From: Sva-07 sp963715285
Lineage (GTDB): Bacteria; Actinomycetota; Acidimicrobiia; Acidimicrobiales; Ilumatobacteraceae
DNA: 64,000 nucleotides
Assembly: GCA_963715285.1 (NCBI GenBank)
Contig: CAVQRU010000044.1
Coordinates: 62,001-126,000, forward strand
Reading direction: 5' to 3'
The notes below the pieces were generated by a model that saw only the letters and a program-made list of their open reading frames with translations, did no database searches and was not told where the DNA came from. Each line of letters opens with the position of its first letter. Position 1 is the first letter of the stretch. Below, one piece after another: positions 1 to 8,824 of this stretch. Position numbers and translations under genes: made by a program.

Positions 1-10
1 TGACGCTGCG

Positions 11-1594
11 GTGATCGCGCTGTTCGCCCGGCTGCGCTGGAAGATGCTGCGCGGCGTGTTGGCGTCCGACGGTGCACAGAAGTGGGCGGTGGCCATCGGG
101 CTGATCGCCGCGGTGCTCGTGGGGTCGATCGCCGCGGCGATGGTGTTCGTGATCGGGCGCACCACCGACGACCTCGACACGCTGTTCGTGTCGGTGACCA
201 CCGGTGCGGTGCTGGTCGTGATGATGATCGGCGTGATCGCCGGTGTCACCCAGCCGGTCGATCCACGCGTGCTCGCCACCGAACCCTTGACACGCCGCCA
301 GCTCGGGATCGGGCTGCTCGCCGCGTCGGCAGCCGGTCCGCCCGGTCTGTCGGCGGTGCTGTTCGGCATCGGGCTGTTCGGCGGTGCCGTCGGCGGGATC
401 GGATCGATCGTCCCGACCGCGCTCGCCGTCGCGGCGGTGCTCGCCACGCTGCTGTTGGTGTCGCGCACCACGATCAACGCGCTCGGTCTGCTGTCGACCC
501 GGCATCCCCGCGCCGGCCAACTCGTGGTCGGGCTGTCGAGCCTGGCGTTCTACGCCGCGTTCCAGGTCGTGCCACGTGCGATGGCCGACCTCGACGACGC
601 CGGCCGGGATCGCGTCGCCCGAGTGTTGGGGTGGACGCCGATGGGGCAGCTCGGGCGAGCCCTGGCCGAGGTCCGCGACCGCCCGTTGATCTCGCTGCTC
701 CACACCGCCATCGGAACGGTGTGGCTGATCGGGCTGCTGTGGGTGTTCACCTGGAGCACACATCGCCTCATCGTGTCGGTGAAGGGATCCGGCACGAACC
801 GGGCAGTCGGCCGCGACCGTCGCCGAACGGTGCAGACGGTCGCCCGCCGCCTGTGTGGATCCGGAGCGATCGGCTCCGTCGCCTGGCGCGGCGTGCTCAC
901 CCGTTTCCGCACGCCCCGCACTGCGCTGGAGACGTTCACCGGCGCCGGCGTCGGGCTCGCGATCGTGCTGGTGCCCGTGCTCACCGGCCGCGAGGCAGGT
1001 GCCGGCGCCGTGCTCGTCGGAGGTGCGGTCCAGCTGGCGGTGCTCTTCATGGCGGGGAACAGCTTCGGTTCCGACGGGCCGGCGATGGCCGGCGAGTTGT
1101 TGACCGGCGTCGATCCAGCGGTCCTCGTGCGCGGCAAGGCTCGGTCGGTGGTGGTGTCGGCATCGCCGATCGCACTGATCGGCCCGCTGATCGCAGCGGC
1201 GATCACCGGGGAGTGGGACTACCTTCCGGCCGGTCTCGCCGTGGGCGTCGGCGCGTTGTTCGCGGGAGCCGGGGCGGCGATGGTCCAGTCCTCGATCGTG
1301 CCGATCGCGATCCCGGAGAGCGACAACCCGCTCGCCGGCGGCGACTCCGGCAAGGGCTGGTTTGCCGCGCTGATGCTCGCCGCGGTGCTGTTCTGCCTTG
1401 CCGTGCTGACGCTGCCGATCGCGCTTGCCCTGCTCTGGGCGATCGACCGGGAGTCGCTGCCGCTGGTCACCCTGCTCGCCCTGGCGACGCTCGGTGCAGG
1501 GCTGCTGGTCCAGCGCGGCGGCATCGCGCTCGCTGCGGGTCGGTGGCGCGAGCGCGGCCCCGAGTTGTACGCCGCCATCGTCCCCGCCCGCTGA
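11..1594 (+). CDS. Polytopic membrane protein, probable ABC exporter permease
   Basis: The 527-aa product is almost wholly hydrophobic, with about a dozen candidate membrane spans. Polar loops carry Arg-rich patches near residues 265-275, consistent with cytoplasmic positive-inside loops. It resembles the very hydrophobic permease subunits of actinobacterial ABC-2-type exporters, but I see no diagnostic motif. It starts at GTG 11; an ATG-led start is not available nearby. A TGA lies just upstream at the window edge, so it may follow an ATPase gene outside the window (inference). Its stop codon sits inside an imperfect palindrome. Could equally be an unclassified membrane protein. Confidence 0.6.
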   Translation: MIALFARLRWKMLRGVLASDGAQKWAVAIGLIAAVLVGSIAAAMVFVIGRTTDDLDTLFVSVTTGAVLVVMMIGVIAGVTQPVDPRVLATEPLTRRQLGIGLLAASAAGPPGLSAVLFGIGLFGGAVGGIGSIVPTALAVAAVLATLLLVSRTTINALGLLSTRHPRAGQLVVGLSSLAFYAAFQVVPRAMADLDDAGRDRVARVLGWTPMGQLGRALAEVRDRPLISLLHTAIGTVWLIGLLWVFTWSTHRLIVSVKGSGTNRAVGRDRRRTVQTVARRLCGSGAIGSVAWRGVLTRFRTPRTALETFTGAGVGLAIVLVPVLTGREAGAGAVLVGGAVQLAVLFMAGNSFGSDGPAMAGELLTGVDPAVLVRGKARSVVVSASPIALIGPLIAAAITGEWDYLPAGLAVGVGALFAGAGAAMVQSSIVPIAIPESDNPLAGGDSGKGWFAALMLAAVLFCLAVLTLPIALALLWAIDRESLPLVTLLALATLGAGLLVQRGGIALAAGRWRERGPELYAAIVPAR

Positions 1595-1629
1595 CGTCAC
1601 GTTCGGTGTCGGACCCCCGACGTGGCGTC
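1593..1629. terminator. Imperfect 18-1-18 palindrome at the permease stop codon
   Basis: Arms 1593-1610 and 1612-1629 are complementary at 15 of 18 positions around a single central base, with core GTC-G-GAC. It overlaps the permease stop and lies between convergent genes, so a bidirectional terminator role is plausible. No T-tract follows. It belongs to the GTC-N-GAC family also seen at 8786, 27352 and 29079. Confidence 0.5.
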
Positions 1630-1647
1630 GCTCGGCCTGTCGTCCGT

Positions 1648-2646
1648 TCAGGCCCGCGCGAACGTGTCGATCATCAGGTGCACGTCGTCGGCGAGGGGAT
1701 AGAGGATCGGGCAGGTGCACCCGGAGGCGACGTACTCGTCGACCTTCGCTCGGACCTCGTCGGGCGTGCCCGATGCGGTGATCATCTGGACGATCTCGTC
1801 CGGCACGAGCTTGCTCGCCGCAACGACCTCATCGTGGGTTGCAGGCCAGGTGAGCACCTTGCCGATCTCGTCGAGGAGCTCCTGGGGCACGCCCGACGCC
1901 TTCATGATGTGGGGCTGCTGGCCGAGGTACTGCGTGACCAGCAGACGGGCACCGTCGAGCGCGGCCTGTCGATCGTCGTCGACGGAGCACACGATCAGCT
2001 GCGGGCGATCGATGTCGTCGACCGTCCGGCCCGCCTTCGCGGCGCCGCGGGCGAGCGCCTCGAGCGCACCGACGTTGTAGCTGGGCGACACGAGGTAGTT
2101 GAGCACGGCCCCGTCGGCGATCTCGCCGGTCAGCTCCATCATCTGCATGCCGGTGGCACCGATGTAGATCGGGACGTCCTTCGGTCGGCGCTCCTGGTGG
2201 ACGTAGTCGAGTTCCACCCCGTCGAGATGGACGTGATAGCCGTCCATCGTGACGGTTTCGTTGTTCAGCAGACCGCGCACGGCCCCGACCACCTCCCGCA
2301 TCACCTTGAGCGGTCGGCTGCGGTCGATCCCCACCTTCGCGGCGAGCGGGTCCCACCACGCGCCGAGGCCACAGATCATCCGGCCGGGAGCCAGGTCGTC
2401 GAGCGTCGAGAACGTCGACGCGAGCCGGGCCGGGTTGCGCGTCCAGCAGTCGATGACGCCCGAGCCGATCTTGATCCGATCGGTGGTCGCGGCGAATGCG
2501 GCCATCGGTACGACCGCGTCGCGGACCAGTCGGCTGTCGGCCTGCCAGACGGCATCGAAGCCCTTGGTCTCGGCGTAGCGCACGAGCTCGATGCCCTGAC
2601 GGATGTCATGGGCGTCCTGCAGGTACAACGCGACCGGGTAGCTCAT
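1648..2646 (-). CDS. LLM-class F420-dependent oxidoreductase
   Basis: A 332-aa luciferase-like monooxygenase-fold protein of the F420-dependent (Mer/MSMEG-type) group. It opens with a short beta-strand, has the typical block around residues 70-110 (IKIGSGVIDCWTRNPARLA, then LAPGRMICGLGAW) and a conserved IYIGATGMQMMELTGEIADG stretch near residue 170. Such enzymes transfer hydride between F420 and an aldehyde, ketone or methylene-tetrahydromethanopterin-like substrate; the substrate cannot be read from sequence. It is cytosolic and convergent with the upstream permease. A strong Shine-Dalgarno-like GGGAGGTGA lies about 20 nt before the chosen ATG, unusually far, so the start is not certain. 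Confidence 0.85.
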   Translation of the reverse strand: MSYPVALYLQDAHDIRQGIELVRYAETKGFDAVWQADSRLVRDAVVPMAAFAATTDRIKIGSGVIDCWTRNPARLASTFSTLDDLAPGRMICGLGAWWDPLAAKVGIDRSRPLKVMREVVGAVRGLLNNETVTMDGYHVHLDGVELDYVHQERRPKDVPIYIGATGMQMMELTGEIADGAVLNYLVSPSYNVGALEALARGAAKAGRTVDDIDRPQLIVCSVDDDRQAALDGARLLVTQYLGQQPHIMKASGVPQELLDEIGKVLTWPATHDEVVAASKLVPDEIVQMITASGTPDEVRAKVDEYVASGCTCPILYPLADDVHLMIDTFARA

Positions 2647-2783
2647 CGCCGCAGCTTCCCACGCCCGTCACCTCCCTGCCAACGGTGTGACGTTTCGTGT
2701 CCGACGTCGAACGTTGTGGGCGAGGGGAGGGCGGGCGGTTCGGACAGCATCTCGGTAGCGTCCTCCGGCGAGGTCCCCCGACG

Positions 2784-3929
2784 ATGTTTCTCGCGTTCAA
2801 AGAGATGGCTCGCGCCAAGGTGCGTTTCGCGCTGCTGATTGCTGCGATTGCGCTCCTGGTGTTCCTGATCCTGTTCCAGCAGTCGCTGCAGAACGGGCTG
2901 ATCACCGGCTTCATCGGTGCGATCCGTGAACAGAACGCACCGGTGCTCGTGTACAGCGTGGACGGCCAGCGGGTCGTGCAGGGCAGCGTCATCACCCCCG
3001 AGATGGAGGCCCAGGTCCGAGCCGCGCCGGGCACCGGCGAGGTGGGTCCGATCGGACAGGGCACCTTCACCGGCCTGCCGAGTGGAAACGCCGACCGGGA
3101 GGCGTTCGACACGACGATCATCGGTTACGAACTCGGCCCCGACGGCAACGGCATCGGGGCGCCGACCACCGTGATCGACGGCCGCCTCCCGACGGCTGAC
3201 GACGAGGCGGTGGTCAGCGACGCCGACGTCCAGCTCGGGTACGACATCGACGACACGGTCACGTTGTTGCCGGGTGGCAAGGAGATCACCATCGTCGGTG
3301 TCGCCGAGAACGCACAGCTCAACGTGTCACCGACCCTCTTCGTCTCGTACGCCACCTACCTCGACGCCGTCAAGAGCGTCAATCCCGATGCCGGTACGCC
3401 ACTGCCCAACGTGCTCGGGGTGATCCCCGCCGACGGCTACACACCCGACGAGACCGTCACCTCGATCAACGAACAGTCGCTCGAACTCGACGCGTTGACG
3501 AAGGACGACGCGGCCGCGGAGACCCCCGGTGTGGCCCAGGTGCAGCAGTCGTTCAACATCATCTTCCTGCTCTACGGACTGGTGGTGCCCTGCGTGACCG
3601 GTCTGTTCTTCCTGATCGTCACGTTCCAGAAGGCCAACTCGTTGACCCTCCTCCGCGCGATCGGGGCGCCAGCCGGGCGACTCGTGTCGTCGCTGTTGAT
3701 CCAGGTGGTCGTCATCATCGGCATCGGACTGCTGATCGGCACGCTGCTCTACTACCCGGTGTCGCAACAGGCGCTCGGCGGCATCGCGCTGCAGTTCGAG
3801 ACGGCCGCCGTCGTCTTCTGGTCGGTGCTGCTGCTCTCGCTCGGAGTGCTCAGCTCGCTCGTCGCTGCCCGCCGCGTGCTGCGGATCGACCCCATCGAAG
3901 CCACCACCGGACAGGGGGTCGGCACGTGA
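2784..3929 (+). CDS. FtsX-like ABC transporter permease (first of pair)
   Basis: A 381-aa MacB/DevC-type permease. One membrane span near residues 13-35 is followed by a roughly 220-aa extracytoplasmic domain. Three C-terminal spans (about residues 255-375) end in the typical RRVLRIDPIEATTG signature. I chose ATG 2784 because MFLAFKEMARAKVRF is the family's usual amino end; the longer reading frame adds an unrelated low-complexity leader. It overlaps the second permease by 4 bp, so it is translationally coupled. With 3926-5029 and 5026-5733 it forms a heteromeric exporter or membrane-protein extraction complex of the LolCDE/DevBCA kind. The substrate is unknown. Confidence 0.85.
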   Translation: MFLAFKEMARAKVRFALLIAAIALLVFLILFQQSLQNGLITGFIGAIREQNAPVLVYSVDGQRVVQGSVITPEMEAQVRAAPGTGEVGPIGQGTFTGLPSGNADREAFDTTIIGYELGPDGNGIGAPTTVIDGRLPTADDEAVVSDADVQLGYDIDDTVTLLPGGKEITIVGVAENAQLNVSPTLFVSYATYLDAVKSVNPDAGTPLPNVLGVIPADGYTPDETVTSINEQSLELDALTKDDAAAETPGVAQVQQSFNIIFLLYGLVVPCVTGLFFLIVTFQKANSLTLLRAIGAPAGRLVSSLLIQVVVIIGIGLLIGTLLYYPVSQQALGGIALQFETAAVVFWSVLLLSLGVLSSLVAARRVLRIDPIEATTGQGVGT

Positions 3930-5025
3930 AACTCGCACTGAAGGAGCTGCGCCGGCGCCCGGGCCGCTTCGCCACCGCCACGGTGATCCTGACGCTGATC
4001 GCAATCCTGCTGATGTTCCTCGGCGGGTTGCTCGACGGGCTGATCGCCGCGTCCACCGGCGCGATCCGCGCCCAGAACGCCGACGCGATCGTCTACTCCG
4101 ACACCGCGCAGGCGTCGTTCGTGCGCAGCCGGATCGATCCGGAGCTGCGGGCGCAGGTCGAAGCGGTCGACGGCGTCACCGAGGTCGGCGGCATCGGCAA
4201 CGTCCAGCTCGGCGCCCGCGTGCCCGGCAACGGCCCGCGTGACCTGGCGAGCGTTGCGCTGTTCGGTTACGAGCTCGCACCGGACGGCGTTCCCGAGGCC
4301 CCGCCGTACGGTCAGGCCTGGGCCGACGAGACCATCGAGGCGAGCGGTGTCGAGGAGGGCATGGTCATCGAGGTCGGCCCGGCCCGCACGCCGATCGAGA
4401 TCATCGGGTTCGTCGAGGACACCAACTTCAACGGCCAATCGAGCCTGTGGGCATCTCCCGACACGTGGCGCGACACGCTGAGCGCCAACCGCCCGGATGC
4501 CCAGCTCGGGCCCGACGTGTTCCAGGCACTGATCGTGCGCGGCGACGGCGACGACCTCCCGGGCGCGATCGATGCGGCGACCGGCGGATCCACCGACTCC
4601 TACACCGTCGACGGCGCGGTCGCCGCGATTCCCGGCGTCACCGAGCAGCAGGCGACGTTCAACCAGATCATCGGCGTCACCGTGGCGATCGCGCTGGTCG
4701 TCATCGGGCTGTTCTTCGCGCTGCTCACCGTCGAACGCACCAGCCTCTACGGCGTACTCAAGGCGCTCGGCGCCAAGTCGTCGACGATCTTCGCCGGCCT
4801 CGTCGCCCAGGCCGTGGTCGTCACCGCGATCGCAACGTTCATCGCGGGGGCGCTCGTGGTGCTCCTCGACGTGCTGCTCCCGCCCGGATCGATCCCCCTG
4901 CTCGTCACACCCGCCCGCATCCTCCTCAGCGTCGGGCTCCTGCTCGTCGCCGCCGTCCTCGGCTGTTCGTTCTCCCTGCGCCGCGTGCTGCGCATCGACC
5001 CCGCCTCAGCGATCGGAACCACCTC

Positions 5026-5029
<4 letters not shown>
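3926..5029 (+). CDS. FtsX-like ABC transporter permease (second of pair)
   Basis: A 367-aa paralogue of the preceding permease with the same plan: an N-terminal span (about residues 16-38) after KELRRRPGRFATATV, an extracytoplasmic domain, three C-terminal spans, and the closing RRVLRIDPASAIGT. GTG 3926 overlaps the upstream stop, and the stop overlaps the ATPase ATG in an ATGA arrangement, so the three genes are one transcription and translation unit. Two different permeases with one ATPase suggest a heterodimeric transmembrane core. Confidence 0.85.
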
Positions 5030-5733
<704 letters not shown>

Positions 5734-5739
5734 ACTCCG

Positions 5740-5756
5740 GGTGTGACTGCCACACC
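5740..5756. terminator. Small hairpin after the LolD-like gene
   Basis: GGTGTG and CACACC form a 6-bp stem with a 5-nt loop between the ATPase stop and the next gene. No T-tract follows, so it is only a weak terminator candidate. Confidence 0.25.
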
Positions 5757-5776
5757 GAGCGGGCATCCTCTGGGCC

Positions 5777-6754
5777 ATGACTTCGGCGATCCAGGCACGC
5801 GCCCTCCGACGAACCTTCGGTGACTTCGAAGCCGTCGCCGGCATCGACCTCGACGTGGCCGACGGCGAGGTCTACGGCTTCCTCGGACCCAACGGTGCGG
5901 GCAAGTCGACGACGGTGAAGATGCTGTGCACCCTGCTCGGCATCACCTCCGGCACCGCCACGGTGGCCGGCTTCGACGTCGACTCCCAGCCCGACGACAT
6001 CCGGTTGCGGATCGGCGTCGCGCTGCAGGACTCGTCGATCGACGGCAAGCAGACCGGACGCGAGATGCTGCACCTCCAAGGTCGGCTCTACGGGTTGAAC
6101 AAACACGACATCACACAACGGATGCAGGACGTGATCGGCCTGGTCGACATCGGCGATGCGATCGACAACCGGGTCGAGTCGTACTCCGGTGGCATGAAGC
6201 GACGCCTCGACCTGGCGATGGCACTGATCCACCGCCCGCAGGTGCTGTTCCTCGACGAGCCGACTACCGGGCTCGACCCGGTCAGCCGGTCGTCGGTGTG
6301 GGCCGAGGTCCGGCGCCTGAACCGCGAGTACGGCATGACGATCTTCCTCACCACGCAGTACCTCGAGGAGGCCGACGAGTTGGCCGATCGGGTGGGGATC
6401 ATCGCCAACGGGCTGATCCAGGCCGAGGGGGAGCCGGCCGCCCTCAAGCGCGAGATCGGCACCGACGTGATCCAGGCGGAGGTCGACGGCGACGCCGAAG
6501 CAGCCGCCGAAGCGGTGCGAGCCGTCGAGGGCATCGACGAGGTGCAGGTGCACGACAACGAGCTGGCGGTGGCGACCGCCGACGGTGCCGCGCTGATCGC
6601 TCAGGTCGCCGTGGCGCTCAACGGTTGCGGCGTCCCGGTGCGTTCGCTCACGCTGCGGACGCCGACCCTCGACGACGTCTACCTGCAGGTCACCGGCACG
6701 CACTTCGCCACGAGTGACGAACCCACCGACGCATCGCGGGAGGCCGCATCATGA
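5777..6754 (+). CDS. DrrA-type ABC transporter ATP-binding protein
   Basis: A 325-aa ATPase of the daunorubicin-resistance (DrrA) subfamily. Walker A GPNGAGKST sits near residue 40, the signature SYSGGMKRRLDLAMAL near residue 135, and Walker B VLFLDEPTTGLDP follows. The QYLEEADELADRV block and the roughly 100-residue C-terminal extension are typical of DrrA. It overlaps the permease start by 4 bp. Family members power export of hydrophobic drugs, lipids or antibiotics; the cargo here is not evident. Confidence 0.9.
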   Translation: MTSAIQARALRRTFGDFEAVAGIDLDVADGEVYGFLGPNGAGKSTTVKMLCTLLGITSGTATVAGFDVDSQPDDIRLRIGVALQDSSIDGKQTGREMLHLQGRLYGLNKHDITQRMQDVIGLVDIGDAIDNRVESYSGGMKRRLDLAMALIHRPQVLFLDEPTTGLDPVSRSSVWAEVRRLNREYGMTIFLTTQYLEEADELADRVGIIANGLIQAEGEPAALKREIGTDVIQAEVDGDAEAAAEAVRAVEGIDEVQVHDNELAVATADGAALIAQVAVALNGCGVPVRSLTLRTPTLDDVYLQVTGTHFATSDEPTDASREAAS

Positions 6755-7572
6755 GCACATCCACCGACCAGATCCGGTCGACATCGACCTACACGCCGTT
6801 GGCGCGGCACTCGTCCGCCGTGCACGACTTCGTGACCGTGGCCGGGCGCGCGATCCGCGGTGTCTTCCGCGAACCCGAGTTCTTCATCCCGGCATTGATC
6901 GTGCCGGTGTTCTTCTACGTGGTGAACGTCGGCGCACTGCAGGACTTCGCGCAGGCCAGCGGCACGGTCGAGGACTTCAAGGCCTTCCAGCTCCCGGTGG
7001 CGATCATCTTCGCCGTGACCGGCGTGTCGCGCGCCGGCGCGCTGGTGACCGACATCCAGAGCGGGTACTTCGATCGGCTCCTGCTCACCCCGATCCGGCG
7101 CCCGATGCTGCTGCTCGGGCTGATGGCCGCCGACGTCGTGTCGATCATCCTGCTCACGATTCCCGTGTTGCTGCTCGGCCTCGCGTTCGGCGTCACCTTC
7201 GTGACCGGGTTGGTCGGCATGCTCGTGTTCATCCTCTACGGAGCGCTGTGGGGTCTGGCGTTCGCCGGGTTCCCCTACGCGATCGCCCTGAAGACCGGCA
7301 ACCCGGCGGCGGTGAACTCGAGCTTCATCCTGTTCTTCCCGTTCGCCTTCCTCACCACGTCGTTCCTGCCGGAGGAGGCGTTGACGGGATGGCTGCAGAC
7401 GATCGCCAAGTACAACCCGGTGACCTACGTGCTCGAGGGCCTGCGCAGCCTGATCACCGTGGGCTGGGAGTGGGATGCGCTCGCTGCGGGCGCAGCGGCG
7501 TCGCTCGCCCTCATGGTGCTGAGCTTCGGCCTGGCATCGCTCGCCATGAAGGGCCGAGTGGCTCGCGACTGA
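6751..7572 (+). CDS. DrrB-type ABC-2 transporter permease
   Basis: A 273-aa membrane subunit with six predicted spans and a soluble amino end of about 40 residues. It carries the ABC-2 permease signature region LTTSFLPEEALTGWLQ and the following NPVTYVLEGLR motif near the fifth span. The ATG overlaps the ATPase stop (ATGA), so this is the membrane half of a two-gene exporter. It stops just before the hsp20 promoter region. Confidence 0.9.
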   Translation: MSTSTDQIRSTSTYTPLARHSSAVHDFVTVAGRAIRGVFREPEFFIPALIVPVFFYVVNVGALQDFAQASGTVEDFKAFQLPVAIIFAVTGVSRAGALVTDIQSGYFDRLLLTPIRRPMLLLGLMAADVVSIILLTIPVLLLGLAFGVTFVTGLVGMLVFILYGALWGLAFAGFPYAIALKTGNPAAVNSSFILFFPFAFLTTSFLPEEALTGWLQTIAKYNPVTYVLEGLRSLITVGWEWDALAAGAAASLALMVLSFGLASLAMKGRVARD

Positions 7573-7590
7573 GCAATGTTGAGTCATGGG

Positions 7591-7640
7591 TTGTCAGATA
7601 CATCTGATGAGTGTTATCGTCAGAGGTGCAGTACACCTCT
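7591..7640 (+). promoter_or_regulatory. hsp20 promoter with two dyad elements
   Basis: TTGTCA (7591-7596) and TATCGT (7615-7620), 18 bp apart, fit a vegetative promoter. A perfect 14-bp palindrome TCAGATACATCTGA (7594-7607) overlaps the -35 hexamer and spacer. A second inverted repeat, AGAGGTG-N5-CACCTCT (7622-7640), lies at or just after the expected start of transcription. Neither matches the CIRCE or HAIR heat-shock operators I know. They could bind a repressor, or the second could be a leader hairpin. Confidence 0.55.
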
Positions 7641-7666
7641 ACCCACCTTCGACCAGGAGGCACACC

Positions 7667-8110
7667 ATGCTCTTGCAGAACTCCCCCTTCCGTGAACTCG
7701 ATCAGCTGTTCAACCAGCGCACCCCGACCCGCTCGGCGTGGGTCACCGGCCGTCCGATGCCGATGGACGCCTACCGCCGTGGCGACAACGTGTGGGTCCA
7801 CCTCGACCTGCCCGGCGTGGCCGCCGATTCGATCGACATCTCCGTCGAGCGCAACGTGCTCACCGTGTCGGCCGAGCGCAACTACCAGAGCCAGGAAGGC
7901 GACCGCGTCTACTTCGACGAGCGCCACGAAGGCACCTTCCGCCGTCAGGTCAGCCTCGGTGAGGGCCTCGACGCCGACGGGATCGAGGCCGACTACACCG
8001 ATGGTGTGTTGACCCTGCGGATTCCCGTCGCCCCCCAGGCGCAGCCCCGCAAGATCAACGTCGGCACCGGCCAACTCGCCGTCGACGCCTCCGCCAGCGA
8101 CGCCAGCTGA
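7667..8110 (+). CDS. Small heat-shock protein, Hsp20/alpha-crystallin family
   Basis: A 147-aa ATP-independent holdase chaperone. The alpha-crystallin domain runs from about residue 40 to 130, with the conserved DLPGVAADSIDISVERNVL and YTDGVLTLRIPVA stretches and a short C-terminal RKINV tail in place of a textbook I-x-I motif. ATG 7667 is fixed by a perfect AGGAGG six bases upstream (7655-7660). It is monocistronic: its own promoter precedes it and a strong hairpin with a T-run follows. Confidence 0.93.
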   Translation: MLLQNSPFRELDQLFNQRTPTRSAWVTGRPMPMDAYRRGDNVWVHLDLPGVAADSIDISVERNVLTVSAERNYQSQEGDRVYFDERHEGTFRRQVSLGEGLDADGIEADYTDGVLTLRIPVAPQAQPRKINVGTGQLAVDASASDAS

Positions 8111-8137
8111 GCGCCGCATCCCAACCCCCCTCCCCCT

Positions 8138-8195
8138 GTTTGCGGCGCGGTTTCGGTGGCCCACCCCACCGAGATCGCGCCGCGAACGCATTTTT
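8138..8195 (+). terminator. Intrinsic terminator after hsp20, large hairpin plus T5
   Basis: Arms 8138-8159 and 8166-8187 pair at 19 of 22 positions, and TTTTT (8191-8195) follows. The arm begins GTTTGCGGCGCGG, resembling the tandem hairpin array at 10939-11145, so the two may share an origin. The rest of the interval to 8366 shows no convincing gene. Confidence 0.75.
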
Positions 8196-8366
8196 CGGGC
8201 GAGTACGTGCGGGAGTTCTCGATCGTTCGGGACAGTCGGATACTTGACTCTCGTGGTGATGCCGATCGGTGCCGCGCCGGCCGCGGCACCCGGTGGGATG
8301 GTGTGATCGACCGCGCTCGACCGGACGGGCGGGAACACCCTCTGCGATCGCGAGGTTGAACGTCCC

Positions 8367-8789
8367 ATGCAGATCTCCGAGGCACTCGACTTCATCCGCG
8401 ACAAGCGCAATGGCATCCTGATCACACTGAAGTCCGGCGGCCGCCCGCAGTCGTCGAACATCGCCTATGCCGTCGGTGACGACGACGTGATCCGCATCTC
8501 GGTCACCGATGGCCGGGCGAAGACCGCCAACCTCCGCCGTGATCCCCGCGCCTCGCTCCACGTCAACCGCGACGACTTCTGGGCCTACGCCGTGATCGAA
8601 GCCGACGTCACGATGACGCCGGTCGCGCTGTCACCGAACGACGCGACGGTCGAGGCGCTCGTGGAGTACTACCGGACCGTCGTCGGGGAGCACGACGACT
8701 GGGACGAGTACCGCCAGGCGATGGTCGACGACGGCCGCCTCCTGCTCGAGCTCCACCCCACCCACGCCTACGGCCTGCTCAACCGCTGA
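8367..8789 (+). CDS. PPOX-class F420-dependent/FMN-binding-split-barrel protein
   Basis: A 140-aa split-barrel protein of the TIGR03618-like actinobacterial group. Markers are the opening ALDFIRDKRNGILITL, the strand pair GRPQSSNIAYAVGDD, and RAKTANLRRDPRASLHV, which lines the cofactor site in relatives. Known members reduce small substrates with F420H2 or bind heme or flavin; the substrate is not predictable. A weak GAGG precedes the ATG. Its TGA is embedded in a 39-bp perfect palindrome shared with the convergent acyl-CoA dehydrogenase stop. Confidence 0.85.
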   Translation: MQISEALDFIRDKRNGILITLKSGGRPQSSNIAYAVGDDDVIRISVTDGRAKTANLRRDPRASLHVNRDDFWAYAVIEADVTMTPVALSPNDATVEALVEYYRTVVGEHDDWDEYRQAMVDDGRLLLELHPTHAYGLLNR

Positions 8790-8824
8790 ATGAGACGCGG
8801 GGTCAGACCCCGCGTCTCATTCAG
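8786..8824. terminator. Perfect 39-bp palindrome containing both convergent stop codons
   Basis: Arms 8786-8804 and 8806-8824 are exact inverse complements around a single A at 8805, core GGGGTC-A-GACCCC. The plus-strand TGA (8787-8789) and the minus-strand TGA (8821-8823) occupy symmetrical positions inside the arms. It should act as a bidirectional terminator. Confidence 0.8.

Noticed and set aside
82..2838. A 918-aa open frame on the plus strand
   Set aside because: It is Arg/Pro/Gly-rich frame-shadow sequence running through the permease and antisense to the F420 oxidoreductase, typical of high-GC DNA. The overlapping genes have clear families.
7622..7640. The hsp20 leader hairpin as a ROSE/fourU RNA thermometer
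   Set aside because: The hairpin does not include the AGGAGG, and no U-run pairs with it, so a thermometer cannot be supported.
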